The notes beneath the pieces are model-generated. The model did no database searches. It was not told where the DNA came from and worked only from the letters and a program-made list of their open reading frames with translations. DNA of 59,668 nucleotides from Neorhizobium vignae (GTDB lineage: Bacteria; Pseudomonadota; Alphaproteobacteria; Rhizobiales; Rhizobiaceae), in NCBI RefSeq assembly GCF_000732195.1, contig NZ_JNNU01000029.1:1-59668 (forward strand), given 5' to 3'. Position numbers and translations under genes: made by a program. How positions within the stretch are numbered: the first letter of the stretch is position 1; every line of letters starts with the position of its first letter. Positions 17,423-26,279 of the stretch are shown here, one piece after another.

Positions 17423-18802
17423 ATGAGCAATCGGAGGGTCTATCACATTGATGGCGGCCATCATGCATCGGGGGCAAACGCGGTGAGCAAGATTTCTGCG
17501 CGCCTGGCTCTTGTTGGTTACCGGGTGGCCGGTATTTCCCTTTATCCCCTGGTCGGCCCCTACCTTGCCTATCGCGCCATGAAGGGCAAGGAAGACAGGA
17601 CCCGCAAGCTGGAACGGCTCGGTTATGCAAGCCTTGCCCGCCCCCGTGGCCCACTCATTTGGGTACATGCGGCGAGCGTCGGGGAAACCATCGCCATCAT
17701 GCCGATGATCCGCGAACTGCGGCGCCGTGAGATCCACATCCTTCTGACGACAGGCACCGTCACCTCCGCAAATCTCGTCCGGTCGCGGCTGGCTGACGAG
17801 GTGATCCACCAATACGTGCCGCTCGACCTGAAATTTCCGATCAAGCGCTTCATCGCCTATTGGAAGCCGGATGCCTGCATCACGGCGGAATCCGAGATCT
17901 GGCCGACCACCATCGCCGAACTCGCCCGTCGCCGCATTCCGCAGATCCGCGTCAATGCCCGCATCTCCGACCGGTCCTTCGATCGCTGGCGCAACCGCAG
18001 CTCGATTGCCGAAGCCATCTTCGGCAAGATGGCTCTGGTGGTCGCGCAGTCGGATCTGGATGCCGAACGCTTCCGCGATCTCGGCGCCTGGCCTGTCATC
18101 GCATCCGGCAACCTGAAGAGCGATACCGATCCGCCGCCCTGCGACGAGGCAGTGCTGGCGCGTTACCGCAAGGAAATCGGCAGCCGTCGGACCTGGGCGG
18201 CCATCTCGACTTTCGACGGCGAGGAGAAGGCGGCGGCAAGCGTCCACAAGGCGCTGAAACCGAAGAACGGCCAGCTGACCATCCTCGTGCCGCGCCATCC
18301 CGATCGCGCCGACGCGGTCGAAGAGATGCTGAAGGAAATGGGCCTGACCGTAGCGCGCCGCTCGCGCAACGATGTGGTGACGCCGGAGACGGACGTCTTC
18401 CTGGGTGACTCCATCGGCGAAATGGGGCTTTACCTGCGTTTAACTGAAATCGCCTTCGTCGGCAGGTCGCTGACGAACGAGGGCGGACAGAACCCGCTGG
18501 AGCCGGCCATGCTCGGTTGCGCCGTGCTTTCCGGCCCGCATGTCCAGAATTTCCGCGACGCCTACCAGCATCTGGTGCGCAAGGGCGGCGCTCGCATCGT
18601 CAAGGACGTCGAGATGCTGGCAAAGGCGGTCCATTACCTGATGATCAACGATCTCGCCCGCGTGAAGATGATCGATTCCGGCCATGACGCGATGGACGAG
18701 ATGCGCGGTGCGCTGTCGAAGACGATCAAGGCGCTGGAGCCCTATGTCAACCCGCTGACGGTGAGCGCCAGGCTGCAGCCGAAAGCCGCCGCCGTTCGAT
18801 GA
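17423..18802 (+). CDS. waaA: 3-deoxy-D-manno-octulosonic acid transferase (Kdo transferase)
   Basis: Inner-membrane glycosyltransferase that adds Kdo from CMP-Kdo to lipid IVA. The 459-residue protein has an N-terminal hydrophobic segment (LVGYRVAGISLYPLVGPYLA), the donor-domain signature WVHAASVGETIA (residues about 74-85), ITAESEIWPTTIAELARR, and a C-terminal FVGRSLTNEGGQNPLEPA typical of WaaA. Two starts are possible: ATG at 17423 or GTG at 17483 (VSKISARLALVGYR), the second resembling rhizobial N-termini more closely. Its stop overlaps the start of the following HAD gene as ATGA. A terminator upstream implies its own promoter. Confidence 0.95.
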   Translation: MSNRRVYHIDGGHHASGANAVSKISARLALVGYRVAGISLYPLVGPYLAYRAMKGKEDRTRKLERLGYASLARPRGPLIWVHAASVGETIAIMPMIRELRRREIHILLTTGTVTSANLVRSRLADEVIHQYVPLDLKFPIKRFIAYWKPDACITAESEIWPTTIAELARRRIPQIRVNARISDRSFDRWRNRSSIAEAIFGKMALVVAQSDLDAERFRDLGAWPVIASGNLKSDTDPPPCDEAVLARYRKEIGSRRTWAAISTFDGEEKAAASVHKALKPKNGQLTILVPRHPDRADAVEEMLKEMGLTVARRSRNDVVTPETDVFLGDSIGEMGLYLRLTEIAFVGRSLTNEGGQNPLEPAMLGCAVLSGPHVQNFRDAYQHLVRKGGARIVKDVEMLAKAVHYLMINDLARVKMIDSGHDAMDEMRGALSKTIKALEPYVNPLTVSARLQPKAAAVR

Positions 18803-19527
18803 CCCCGGAAAAGTTCGCACACATTGCCGGCATCCTGTTCGACAAGGACGGCACGTTGTTGCTCTATGACGAAAGCTGGGGGCCGGTGAACCGCGAGGCT
18901 GCCCGCATCGCCTCTTCCGGTGACGCCGAACTCGAGCCGCGGCTTCTGGTTTCAGGCGGTATGGACCCGCTATCCGGCCACACCCGCCCGGACAGCCTGC
19001 TGGCCGCCGGCAATGCCGCCGAGATCGCCGCGGGCTTTGTTGCCGCCGGTTCGCCTATCGAGGTGGGTGAACTCACCCGGCTGCTCGACGACCTCTTCAT
19101 CCGCTCGGCTGAGTTTTCCGTGCCCGTCACCGATCTGGCGGCGCTGTTCGGCAAGCTCAAGGCCCGGGGCTTCAAGCTCGGTATCGCTTCCAGCGACAAC
19201 GAGCAGGCGATCCGCCAGACCGCCATCCGCTTCGGCATCATCGATCATGTCGATTTCATCGCCGGCTACGACAGCGGTCATGGCGTCAAGCCCGAGCCCG
19301 GCATGGTACTCGGCTTCTGCCGCGCCACCGGGCTCGATCCCGCCGAGGTCGCCATGGTCGGCGACAACAATCACGACATGCATATGGGTGCGAGCGCAGG
19401 CGTCGGCCTGAAGGTTGCGGTGCTGACCGGCACCGGCTCCCGCGAAACGCTGTCGGCATCGGCGGATATCTGCCTTGCCGATATCACCGCGCTCATGGAT
19501 CTTCTGCCGGAAAAGCTTCACGCCTGA
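18799..19527 (+). CDS. HAD-superfamily hydrolase, phosphoglycolate phosphatase-like
   Basis: Predicted cytosolic small-molecule phosphatase, substrate unknown. The 242-residue protein has the nucleophile motif FDKDGTLL (residues about 14-21), a helical cap, a Ser motif in LGIASSDNEQ, and the acidic motif VAMVGDNNHDMHMGASAG. Lys in GVKPEPGM is the motif III lysine. It overlaps the waaA stop by four bases and precedes lpxK, which places it inside the lipid A/Kdo block; whether it acts there (for example on Kdo-8-phosphate or another sugar phosphate) is unknown. KdsC proteins are shorter and differ in motif, so I do not call it kdsC. Confidence 0.9.
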   Translation: MTPEKFAHIAGILFDKDGTLLLYDESWGPVNREAARIASSGDAELEPRLLVSGGMDPLSGHTRPDSLLAAGNAAEIAAGFVAAGSPIEVGELTRLLDDLFIRSAEFSVPVTDLAALFGKLKARGFKLGIASSDNEQAIRQTAIRFGIIDHVDFIAGYDSGHGVKPEPGMVLGFCRATGLDPAEVAMVGDNNHDMHMGASAGVGLKVAVLTGTGSRETLSASADICLADITALMDLLPEKLHA

Positions 19528-19617
19528 ACCAGGCTTTGGTTTCAAAGACTTGCCTTTTTTCCAAAACTGCCATTTTGTTCGCGGGCTGTTTCAGGACGGA
19601 TCAGCCGGAGTTTGGGT

Positions 19618-20664
19618 ATGGTATCGGAAGCACCGCCATTCTGGTGGACGAAAGCGGATTGGCGTGCCTGGGGCCTTGCCCCCGTTTCGTTTCTTTATGG
19701 CCGGATCGCCGGTCGCCGCATGGCCAAAGCCCGGCGCGCCAGCATTCCCGTGCCGGTCATCTGCGTCGGCAATTTCACGGTCGGCGGCGCCGGCAAGACC
19801 CCGACCGCCATCACCCTTGCCCGAGCAGCGAAGGAAAAGGGTCTGAAGCCCGGTTTCCTGAGCCGCGGTTACGGCGGGTCGCTTGACGTCACGACCGTGG
19901 TCGATCCCGAACACCACCGGGCCGAGGCGGTGGGCGACGAGGCGCTCTTGCTCTGCCGCGAGACGCTGACGGTGATTTCCCGCGCCCGCGTCGAGGGGGC
20001 TCATCGACTGGTCGCCGAAGGCGCCGACCTGATCATCATGGACGACGGTTTCCAGAGCGCCCGCCTGGCGCTGGATTTCGCCCTCGTCGTTATCGACACG
20101 GTGCGTGGCATCGGCAACGGCCATCTCGTGCCGGGCGGGCCGGTCAGGGCGCCGATATCCGAGCAGATGCGCCAACTCTCGGCGATCCTCAAGGTCGGCA
20201 ACGGCGAGGCGGCCGACAAGCTGGTGCGCCAGGCAGCCCGCGCCGGCAAGCAGGTCTATGTGGCGGCGCTGGAGCCGCGCGAAAATCGCGACATTGCCGG
20301 CAAGGCACTGTTCGCCTTCGCCGGCATCGCCGATCCTGAAAAATTCTATCGGACCGTCAAGCAGATCGGCGGGCTGGTCATGGAAAAACGTGACTTCCCC
20401 GACCATCACTATTTCACCGAGGATGAGATCTCGGACCTTCTGGACGATGCCGCCAAGGACAAACTGACGCTCGTCACCACCGCCAAGGATGCGGTGCGGC
20501 TGCTGGGTCATCACGGGCGGATGGAGGAACTGGCGACAAAGATACGTGTAGTCGAGGTCGATATGGCGTTCGACGATCCGCAGGCACCGGGCAAGATCAT
20601 CGATACGGCGATCGCCAATTTCCGCCACCGGCGCATCAGGGAAGGAAATGCCGGGAAGGTTTAG
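19618..20664 (+). CDS. lpxK: Tetraacyldisaccharide 4'-kinase LpxK
   Basis: Inner-membrane kinase that phosphorylates the 4' position of the lipid A disaccharide to give lipid IVA, the substrate of WaaA. The 348-residue protein begins APPFWWTKADWRAWGLAPVS, has the P-loop VGNFTVGGAGKTPTAI (residues about 46-61), SRGYGG, and the conserved MDDGFQ motif (about 142-147). ATG chosen with CGGAG seven bases upstream, in preference to a TTG two codons earlier. Its stop overlaps the convergent DUF2093 gene by four bases. Confidence 0.97.
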   Translation: MVSEAPPFWWTKADWRAWGLAPVSFLYGRIAGRRMAKARRASIPVPVICVGNFTVGGAGKTPTAITLARAAKEKGLKPGFLSRGYGGSLDVTTVVDPEHHRAEAVGDEALLLCRETLTVISRARVEGAHRLVAEGADLIIMDDGFQSARLALDFALVVIDTVRGIGNGHLVPGGPVRAPISEQMRQLSAILKVGNGEAADKLVRQAARAGKQVYVAALEPRENRDIAGKALFAFAGIADPEKFYRTVKQIGGLVMEKRDFPDHHYFTEDEISDLLDDAAKDKLTLVTTAKDAVRLLGHHGRMEELATKIRVVEVDMAFDDPQAPGKIIDTAIANFRHRRIREGNAGKV

Positions 20665-20894
20665 CCGCGGCTCTGGTTCGGCAGCATGCCAGCGCGCTTG
20701 TCGGCTTCCAGCGAGGAAGCACAGTCCACATAGGGCTCCTGCCGGACGACACTCCAGTACCGCAATTCGTCGATCGGAATCTGCGCCCCCGTCATGGCGC
20801 ATATCACGTAGGAGCCGGCGGTCAGGATCTGGTAGTCGCCATCGAGATACCGGATCTTCGCTTCGCGGAACCCGCTTCCCTCGAACCGGTTCAT
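20661..20894 (-). CDS. DUF2093 domain protein
   Basis: Small 77-residue protein of unknown function, conserved in Rhizobiales. Landmarks: MNRFEGSGFREAKIRYLDGD, then VICAMTGAQIPIDELRYWSV, and a Tyr-Val-Asp-Cys near the end. CAGGAG lies nine bases before the ATG. It follows mutL on the same strand after 66 bases and may share its transcript, and its 3' end overlaps lpxK by four bases in convergent orientation. Two cysteines and a Tyr-rich core are visible; no motif suggests an activity. Confidence 0.85.
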   Translation of the reverse strand: MNRFEGSGFREAKIRYLDGDYQILTAGSYVICAMTGAQIPIDELRYWSVVRQEPYVDCASSLEADKRAGMLPNQSRG

Positions 20895-20960
20895 CTGTCG
20901 TCTCCTGCGGAAAAACATGGCGCCTGCTCTAACCCGATTGTGCCTGAATTGCCAGCTTTT

Positions 20961-22775
20961 TCAGCTTCGGCCGAAGAGCCGCTCGATGTCGGAAAGCTTG
21001 AGTTCGATATAGGTCGGTCGGCCATGGTTGCAGGTGCCGGAGCCGGGGGTGGCTTCCATTTCCCGCAACAGCGCGTTCATCTCCTCCGGCCTCAGCCGTC
21101 GGCCGGAACGCACCGAACCGTGGCAGGCCATGGTGGCGGCGACATATTCGAGCTTGCCGCGCAGGCCACCGGCGGTGTTCCATTCGGCAATCTCGTCGGC
21201 CAGATCGCGGACCATCGAGGCCGCATCGACTTCGCCGAGCATGGCAGGGGTCTCGCGCACGGCGACGGCGCCCGGACCGAACCGTTCGATCGCCAGGCCC
21301 AGCCGGTCGAGCTCCTCCGCATTCGCCATCAGCCGGTCGCAATCCTCTTCCGGAAGGTCGATGATCTCCGGGATCAGGAGGACCTGGCTCGCCAGCCGCT
21401 TGTTGTCGAGCGCCTTGCGCATGGCTTCGAACACCAGCCGTTCATGGGCGGCGTGCTGGTCGACGATGACCAGCCCGTCTTCGGTCTGGGCGACGATATA
21501 GTTTTCGTGAACCTGCGCCCGTGCGGCACCCAGGCGGTAGCGCGGCGCGTCTTCGGCAGCGGTCCTCGGAGCGGGTTCCGCGATGACGGTATCAGCACGC
21601 GCGGCCGGCATGGTCAGCGCGTCGAAACCGGATTGCACCTGCTCGGCAAAGTCGTTGGCTGGCTGTGGATAGAGCGGCCTGAACGGCGAGGCCGCGGCCG
21701 CCCAAGGGGTGCGCGGTGCGGCATGAGCTGGTTGGAAGCCAGGCCGGAAGGCGCGCATCATGCCTGACGTTCCTGTCGTCGCGGCCCGGTCGCCTTCGCG
21801 ATGCAGCGCCTCGCGGATCGCCCCGACGATCAGCCCGCGCACGAGGCCCGGATCGCGGAACCGCACGTCGGACTTGGCCGGATGCACGTTGACGTCGACC
21901 AACGCCGGATCGATCTTGATCGACAGGACGGCCACGGGGTAGCGGCCGGAGGGAACGCTTTCCGCATAGGCACCGCGTAGCGCCGACAGGATCAGCTTGT
22001 CCTGCACCGGTCGGCCGTTCACGAAGGCATATTGATGCGCCGAGTTTCCCCGGTGGAAGGTCGGCACGCCGACGAAGCCGGAAAGCCCGACATCCTCGCG
22101 CATCGCGTCGATCTCGATCGCATTGTCACGGAAATCGGCACCGAGAATCTGCGCCATGCGGGCGAGGTGGTCCTCGCCGGTCGCCGGGAATTCCAGCGTC
22201 GTGCGGTCGGAGCCCGACAGGACGAAACGGATATGCGGGAAGGCGATCGCCATGCGCCTGACCACTTCGGTGATCGCGCCGGCCTCGGCCTTCTCGGTCT
22301 TTAAAAATTTCAGCCGCGCCGGCGTCGCAAAGAAGATGTCGCGTACTTCGACCACCGTACCGGTATTGGCGGGGGCCGGCTTCACACCGGACATCTTGCC
22401 GCCGACGACTGCCACCTGCGACCCTTCCGAATGACCGTTGCGGCGGCTGGTGATGGTGAGTTTCGCCACCGAACCGATCGAGGGCAGGGCCTCGCCGCGG
22501 AAGCCGAGCGTGCGGATGTCGTCGAGCGTCTCGGAAATCTTCGAGGTGCAGTGCCGCCGTACCGCCAGATCGAGATCGGCCGCATCCATGCCGGACCCGT
22601 TGTCGGTGATGCGGATCAGGCTTTTGCCGCCGCCGGCAGTAGCGATCTCGATGCGGGTCGCGCCGGCATCGATGGCGTTTTCGATCAGTTCCTTCGCGGC
22701 GCTGGCGGGCCTTTCGATGACTTCGCCGGCAGCGATCTGGTTGATCAGGGTCTCGGGCAACTGTTTGACGGACAT
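20961..22775 (-). CDS. mutL: DNA mismatch repair protein MutL
   Basis: Mismatch repair ATPase that couples MutS recognition to strand removal. The 604-residue protein has the GHKL ATPase motifs NQIAAGEVIERPASAAKELIENAIDAG (shortened: E and N near residues 32-36), DNGSGMD (about 58-64) and TLGFRGEALPSI. The C-terminal endonuclease motif DQHA-x2-E-x4-E is intact at residues 439-450, so it should nick DNA itself as in species without MutH. ATG opens MSVKQLPETLINQIAAGEV. The gene diverges from the PAS-receiver gene. Confidence 0.98.
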   Translation of the reverse strand: MSVKQLPETLINQIAAGEVIERPASAAKELIENAIDAGATRIEIATAGGGKSLIRITDNGSGMDAADLDLAVRRHCTSKISETLDDIRTLGFRGEALPSIGSVAKLTITSRRNGHSEGSQVAVVGGKMSGVKPAPANTGTVVEVRDIFFATPARLKFLKTEKAEAGAITEVVRRMAIAFPHIRFVLSGSDRTTLEFPATGEDHLARMAQILGADFRDNAIEIDAMREDVGLSGFVGVPTFHRGNSAHQYAFVNGRPVQDKLILSALRGAYAESVPSGRYPVAVLSIKIDPALVDVNVHPAKSDVRFRDPGLVRGLIVGAIREALHREGDRAATTGTSGMMRAFRPGFQPAHAAPRTPWAAAASPFRPLYPQPANDFAEQVQSGFDALTMPAARADTVIAEPAPRTAAEDAPRYRLGAARAQVHENYIVAQTEDGLVIVDQHAAHERLVFEAMRKALDNKRLASQVLLIPEIIDLPEEDCDRLMANAEELDRLGLAIERFGPGAVAVRETPAMLGEVDAASMVRDLADEIAEWNTAGGLRGKLEYVAATMACHGSVRSGRRLRPEEMNALLREMEATPGSGTCNHGRPTYIELKLSDIERLFGRS

Positions 22776-23137
22776 GAGCCATTTTCCCGGATTCGGCGCC
22801 GGAAGGAAAGCCCGGATCGTACCTTTCCCAAACCGATGGAAAGGATATCCAGGGTTGATGCACGACCGTTCATTAATCCGGTTTTAAGATAAAGGCGATA
22901 ATTTGTCCGGTATTGACCTTGGATGAAACCGGGGAGGCGCCAGCCTCCCGCGAGTGATCGGAATGGCGGCCAGCTGGGCACCGTCATGCGAGCCCTGATT
23001 ACTCGTTGAGGACTTGGAGCCAGCATGTTCCCGCGCCGACCAGACGAAAACTAGAAGGAATAACGCCGAGAGGCGAATATCGGCATTACGGTCCGGTCTT
23101 TATTCCGGTCCGAAAAAGCATACGGGGAGTTCATCCT
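22776..23137. other. Intergenic region between divergent mutL and the PAS-receiver gene
   Basis: About 360 bases that must hold both promoters. One clear structure: GGGAGGC, loop GCCA, GCCTCCC at 22932-22949, a perfect seven-base-pair hairpin without a T-run. No convincing small gene or known riboswitch is seen. GGGGAG at 23124-23129 is the Shine-Dalgarno of the downstream gene. Confidence 0.5.
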
Positions 23138-24811
23138 ATGAATGATTTGGCGTCGGCGGACGCAAACATTCAATCTGTCATGCTCGAAGTGATCTCCGAG
23201 GGCATTTCGGGAGGCGTCTTTGTCTATGACAAAAATGACCTTATCGTCTTTGCGAGCCAGCAATTGCTGACCCTCCTGCCGGTTCCGAAGAGTTTTCTGA
23301 CGCCCGGTACGCGTCTTCGGGATTTCCTTGGAGCCATCTACGATGGCGGCGGACGCTTCCTGACCGATGCTTCCGGTCCGCGCCGGATGCTCAGCCGTGA
23401 GGATTGGGTTGCCGAACAGATCGCCACTCTGTGGAAGGAGCGGGCCGAATCCCAGGAGCGCCGCGGCACCGACCGTTGGGTGAGCTTCACCAAGCGTCGC
23501 CTGTCGTCCGGTTATGGCGTGTGCGTCGTCCGGGACATCTCGGACCACAAGAAGCGCGAGGAACAGTGGCGCGCCGATATGGAACGGGTGCAGATCACCG
23601 AAGAGGTGCTCGACAATCTGCCGTTCCCGATTACCGTCAAGGACAGCAGCCTCACCTTCGTCGCCGTCAACAAGATGGCCGCGCGTTTCCTCGATCTGCC
23701 GACCGACGCGATTCTCGGTCACAAGGGATCGGATGTTCATCCGCCGCAGGTGGAGGAGCGCCTGGACCGCATCAATCGCGGCGTTCTCGATCTCGGCGAG
23801 CCCCAGCAGATGTTCGAACTGGTGACCCGGCCGGATGGCTCGCAGGTCGTCATCATCGCCAACAAATACCGTATCGGTAAGCCGGGCCGTTACTACCTGG
23901 TCACCGCCATGGAAGACATTACCGGGCTGGTCGCGATCGATGAAGACGGCGAGCAGATCAAGCCGCGCATGAGCCGGAGCGGCTTGGTCACCACTTCGCT
24001 GGCCCGGCAGGAAGGCGACGTACCGGCGAAGCCGGCCGCTGCGTCCGACACGACCCATCTCTCCAACCGCAAGGTTCTTGTCGCCTCCTCCGACCCGAGG
24101 ACGAGCGCCGAGGCGTTGGAAATTCTCGACGACCTGGGGTTCGACACCTCTTCGGTTTCAGACGGTGAGGAACTGGAACTCTTCCTGCAGCTGGCAAAGG
24201 AAGCCAGCATCGCAATCGATCTCGTCGTCGTGGACACGCTGGCGGACAAGGCTTGCCTCGAAATCGTCCAACGACACCGCATTCCGTCCTTGGCGATTAA
24301 CGGGGTCCGGGTGAAGCGGGAACTGGCCGCTGGCGTGACGCGCCAGTTCAGCCAGCCCCCCGCAAACGAGACCGCGCGCGACGAAGACACCTGGATTGCG
24401 GCGCAGGCCGGCGAAAGGGCCGGCATCGACATTCTGGTTGCCGAAGACAACGAGGTGAACCAGATCGTCTTCTCGCAGATCCTCGAAGGTTTGGGTTATC
24501 GCTATGCGATCGCTGCCGATGGCGAAGAAGCGGTCCGGCTCTGGCAGGAGCGGTCGCCGCGACTGATCTTAATGGATATCACCCTTCCAAAGCTCAGTGG
24601 GTTCGATGCAAGTGTGCGCATCCGGAACCTGGAGACGGTCGACAACTCCATTCCGATCATCGGCGTTCTCCCCCAGGCCTTCGAGCGCGACCGCGACCAA
24701 TGTTTCGCCTCCGGCATGAACGAGGTGATCCTCAAGCCGATCAGCCCCGAGGCTCTGGAAGCCGTCTTCCAGACATTTCTCGGCATATCCGCAAAACAGT
24801 CGTATGCTTAA
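23138..24811 (+). CDS. PAS-domain sensor with pseudo-receiver and C-terminal receiver domain, no kinase domain
   Basis: Predicted cytosolic signalling protein without transmembrane segments. Of 557 residues, about 10-170 look like a divergent PAS (ISGGVFVYDKNDLIVFASQQ), about 190-310 a second PAS (LDNLPFPITVKDSSLTFVAV) with the usual DIT end, about 345-435 a degenerate receiver-like domain (KVLVASSDPRTSAEALEILD), and 445-557 a receiver with phospho-acceptor D480 (LILMDITLPKLSG) and Lys533. In this last domain the usual switch Thr region reads IGVLP, lacking Thr. There is no histidine kinase, HPt or output domain. ATG at MNDLASADAN has GGGGAG upstream. A GGDEF-EAL gene follows after 100 bases. 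Partner kinase unknown. Confidence 0.85.
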   Translation: MNDLASADANIQSVMLEVISEGISGGVFVYDKNDLIVFASQQLLTLLPVPKSFLTPGTRLRDFLGAIYDGGGRFLTDASGPRRMLSREDWVAEQIATLWKERAESQERRGTDRWVSFTKRRLSSGYGVCVVRDISDHKKREEQWRADMERVQITEEVLDNLPFPITVKDSSLTFVAVNKMAARFLDLPTDAILGHKGSDVHPPQVEERLDRINRGVLDLGEPQQMFELVTRPDGSQVVIIANKYRIGKPGRYYLVTAMEDITGLVAIDEDGEQIKPRMSRSGLVTTSLARQEGDVPAKPAAASDTTHLSNRKVLVASSDPRTSAEALEILDDLGFDTSSVSDGEELELFLQLAKEASIAIDLVVVDTLADKACLEIVQRHRIPSLAINGVRVKRELAAGVTRQFSQPPANETARDEDTWIAAQAGERAGIDILVAEDNEVNQIVFSQILEGLGYRYAIAADGEEAVRLWQERSPRLILMDITLPKLSGFDASVRIRNLETVDNSIPIIGVLPQAFERDRDQCFASGMNEVILKPISPEALEAVFQTFLGISAKQSYA

Positions 24812-24911
24812 CCGATTAATCATTCCGTTCATGTAAGTTAAGCTCGGGCCATTATTTTTTAATCTTTTTCCCCCATCCTGCGCCGGTCTGTGAAGCGCAA
24901 CGGGATTATTC

Positions 24912-26267
24912 ATGAAGTCGGCGGGAAACCCATTGCCGCAGGTCAGTCAGAACGAACTGCAGGCAATGGCCTACAGTGACGCCCTGACGGGTCTTGGAAA
25001 TCGATACCGCCTGCGTGACAAGGTACGCCTGCTGGCTGCCGAGCGGGCCCAGGATCCTGCACCCTTTACCATCTGCATTGCCAATCTTGATGGTTTTAAG
25101 CCGATCAACGACCTGTTCGGTGCCGAAGCGGGCGATGAAATCCTCTGCCAGGTCGCCCATCGCCTGAAAGCCTGCATTCCGGACGGCGCGACCGTTACCC
25201 GCCACGACGGTGACGAGTTTGCCTTCATCCTTCCTCTGGTCTTCGAGCGCATCGGCGCTGAACGTATCGGCCAGATGATCAAGGACGTCCTGTCAGCCCC
25301 CTACGATCTTGGCGACCGCAACGTCCGCCTGTCCGCCTCCTTCGGCTTTGCGATCTATCCCTTCGCCGGCGAGGATTTCGAGGAGCTGCTGAAAAGCGCC
25401 GAAACCGCGCTCTACCGCTCGAAACGCCGCGGCCGCGGACAGATCACCGTCTACTCCCGCGAGATCGCCCAGGAGATGAAGCGGGCGACACAGCTGGAAC
25501 AGGCGCTTCGCAACGCCATCATCGCCGATGCCGTGGACGTCCACTTTCAGCCGATCGTGCGCATCAGCGATGGCGGCGTGGTCGGTTTCGAGGCGCTGGC
25601 GCGCTGGATCGATGCCGATCTCGGCTTCGTCTCACCCGCGGTTTTTGTGCCCCTTGCCGAAGAGCGCGGTTTTATTGACGCGCTTTCTGAAACGTTACTG
25701 CACAAGGCTGCAGAGGCCGCACTCTCCTGGCCGCGCGAGCTTTTCCTGTCCTTCAACCTCTCTTCGGCGCAGCTGATGGACCCCGGCACCACCGAGACCA
25801 TCCTCGCGACGCTCGCACGCGTCGGCCTCGATCCCCATCGTCTGGAACTGGAAATTACCGAAACAGCGGTGATGACTTCGGCCGATACGGCGCAGCGCAT
25901 CATCACCGACCTGCGCCAGCAGGGCGTGCGCATCTCGCTCGACGATTTCGGCACAGGCCAGTCGAGCCTCGGGCGGTTGCGGGACTTCACCTTCGACAAG
26001 GTGAAAATCGACCGCGCGTTCGTCTCGCGGATCACCACGGACCGCGCGTCGGAACACATCGTCAAGGCGATCATCGCCATGTGCGACGGGCTGAACCTGG
26101 CCGTGGTAGCGGAAGGCATCGAGGAAAAGGCCGATGCGGACAAGCTTAACGAGCTCGGCTGCGCGATGGGACAGGGCTATTATTACGGCAGACCGGCCGA
26201 TAGCGCCGTCACCATGCGCTACCTCCAGGAACACTACCGCGACTTCATGACCATCGAACGGGCTTGA
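24912..26267 (+). CDS. GGDEF-EAL protein with degenerate GGDEF (DGDEF)
   Basis: Predicted c-di-GMP turnover enzyme. The 451-residue cytosolic protein has a GGDEF domain at about 15-165 with RHDGDEF at residues 97-103, so the first Gly of the active site is Asp, and an EAL domain at about 185-440 with FEALARW, NLSSAQL, EITETAVM, DDFGTGQSSL, KIDRAFV and VVAEGIE, all catalytic-looking. Phosphodiesterase activity is therefore likely and cyclase activity doubtful. No sensory domain is attached. ATG is preceded by AACGGGA. It lies downstream of the PAS-receiver gene, which may supply its signal input. Convergent with the next gene, 12 bases apart. Confidence 0.93.
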   Translation: MKSAGNPLPQVSQNELQAMAYSDALTGLGNRYRLRDKVRLLAAERAQDPAPFTICIANLDGFKPINDLFGAEAGDEILCQVAHRLKACIPDGATVTRHDGDEFAFILPLVFERIGAERIGQMIKDVLSAPYDLGDRNVRLSASFGFAIYPFAGEDFEELLKSAETALYRSKRRGRGQITVYSREIAQEMKRATQLEQALRNAIIADAVDVHFQPIVRISDGGVVGFEALARWIDADLGFVSPAVFVPLAEERGFIDALSETLLHKAAEAALSWPRELFLSFNLSSAQLMDPGTTETILATLARVGLDPHRLELEITETAVMTSADTAQRIITDLRQQGVRISLDDFGTGQSSLGRLRDFTFDKVKIDRAFVSRITTDRASEHIVKAIIAMCDGLNLAVVAEGIEEKADADKLNELGCAMGQGYYYGRPADSAVTMRYLQEHYRDFMTIERA

Positions 26268-26279
26268 AGCGCTCCCCTC

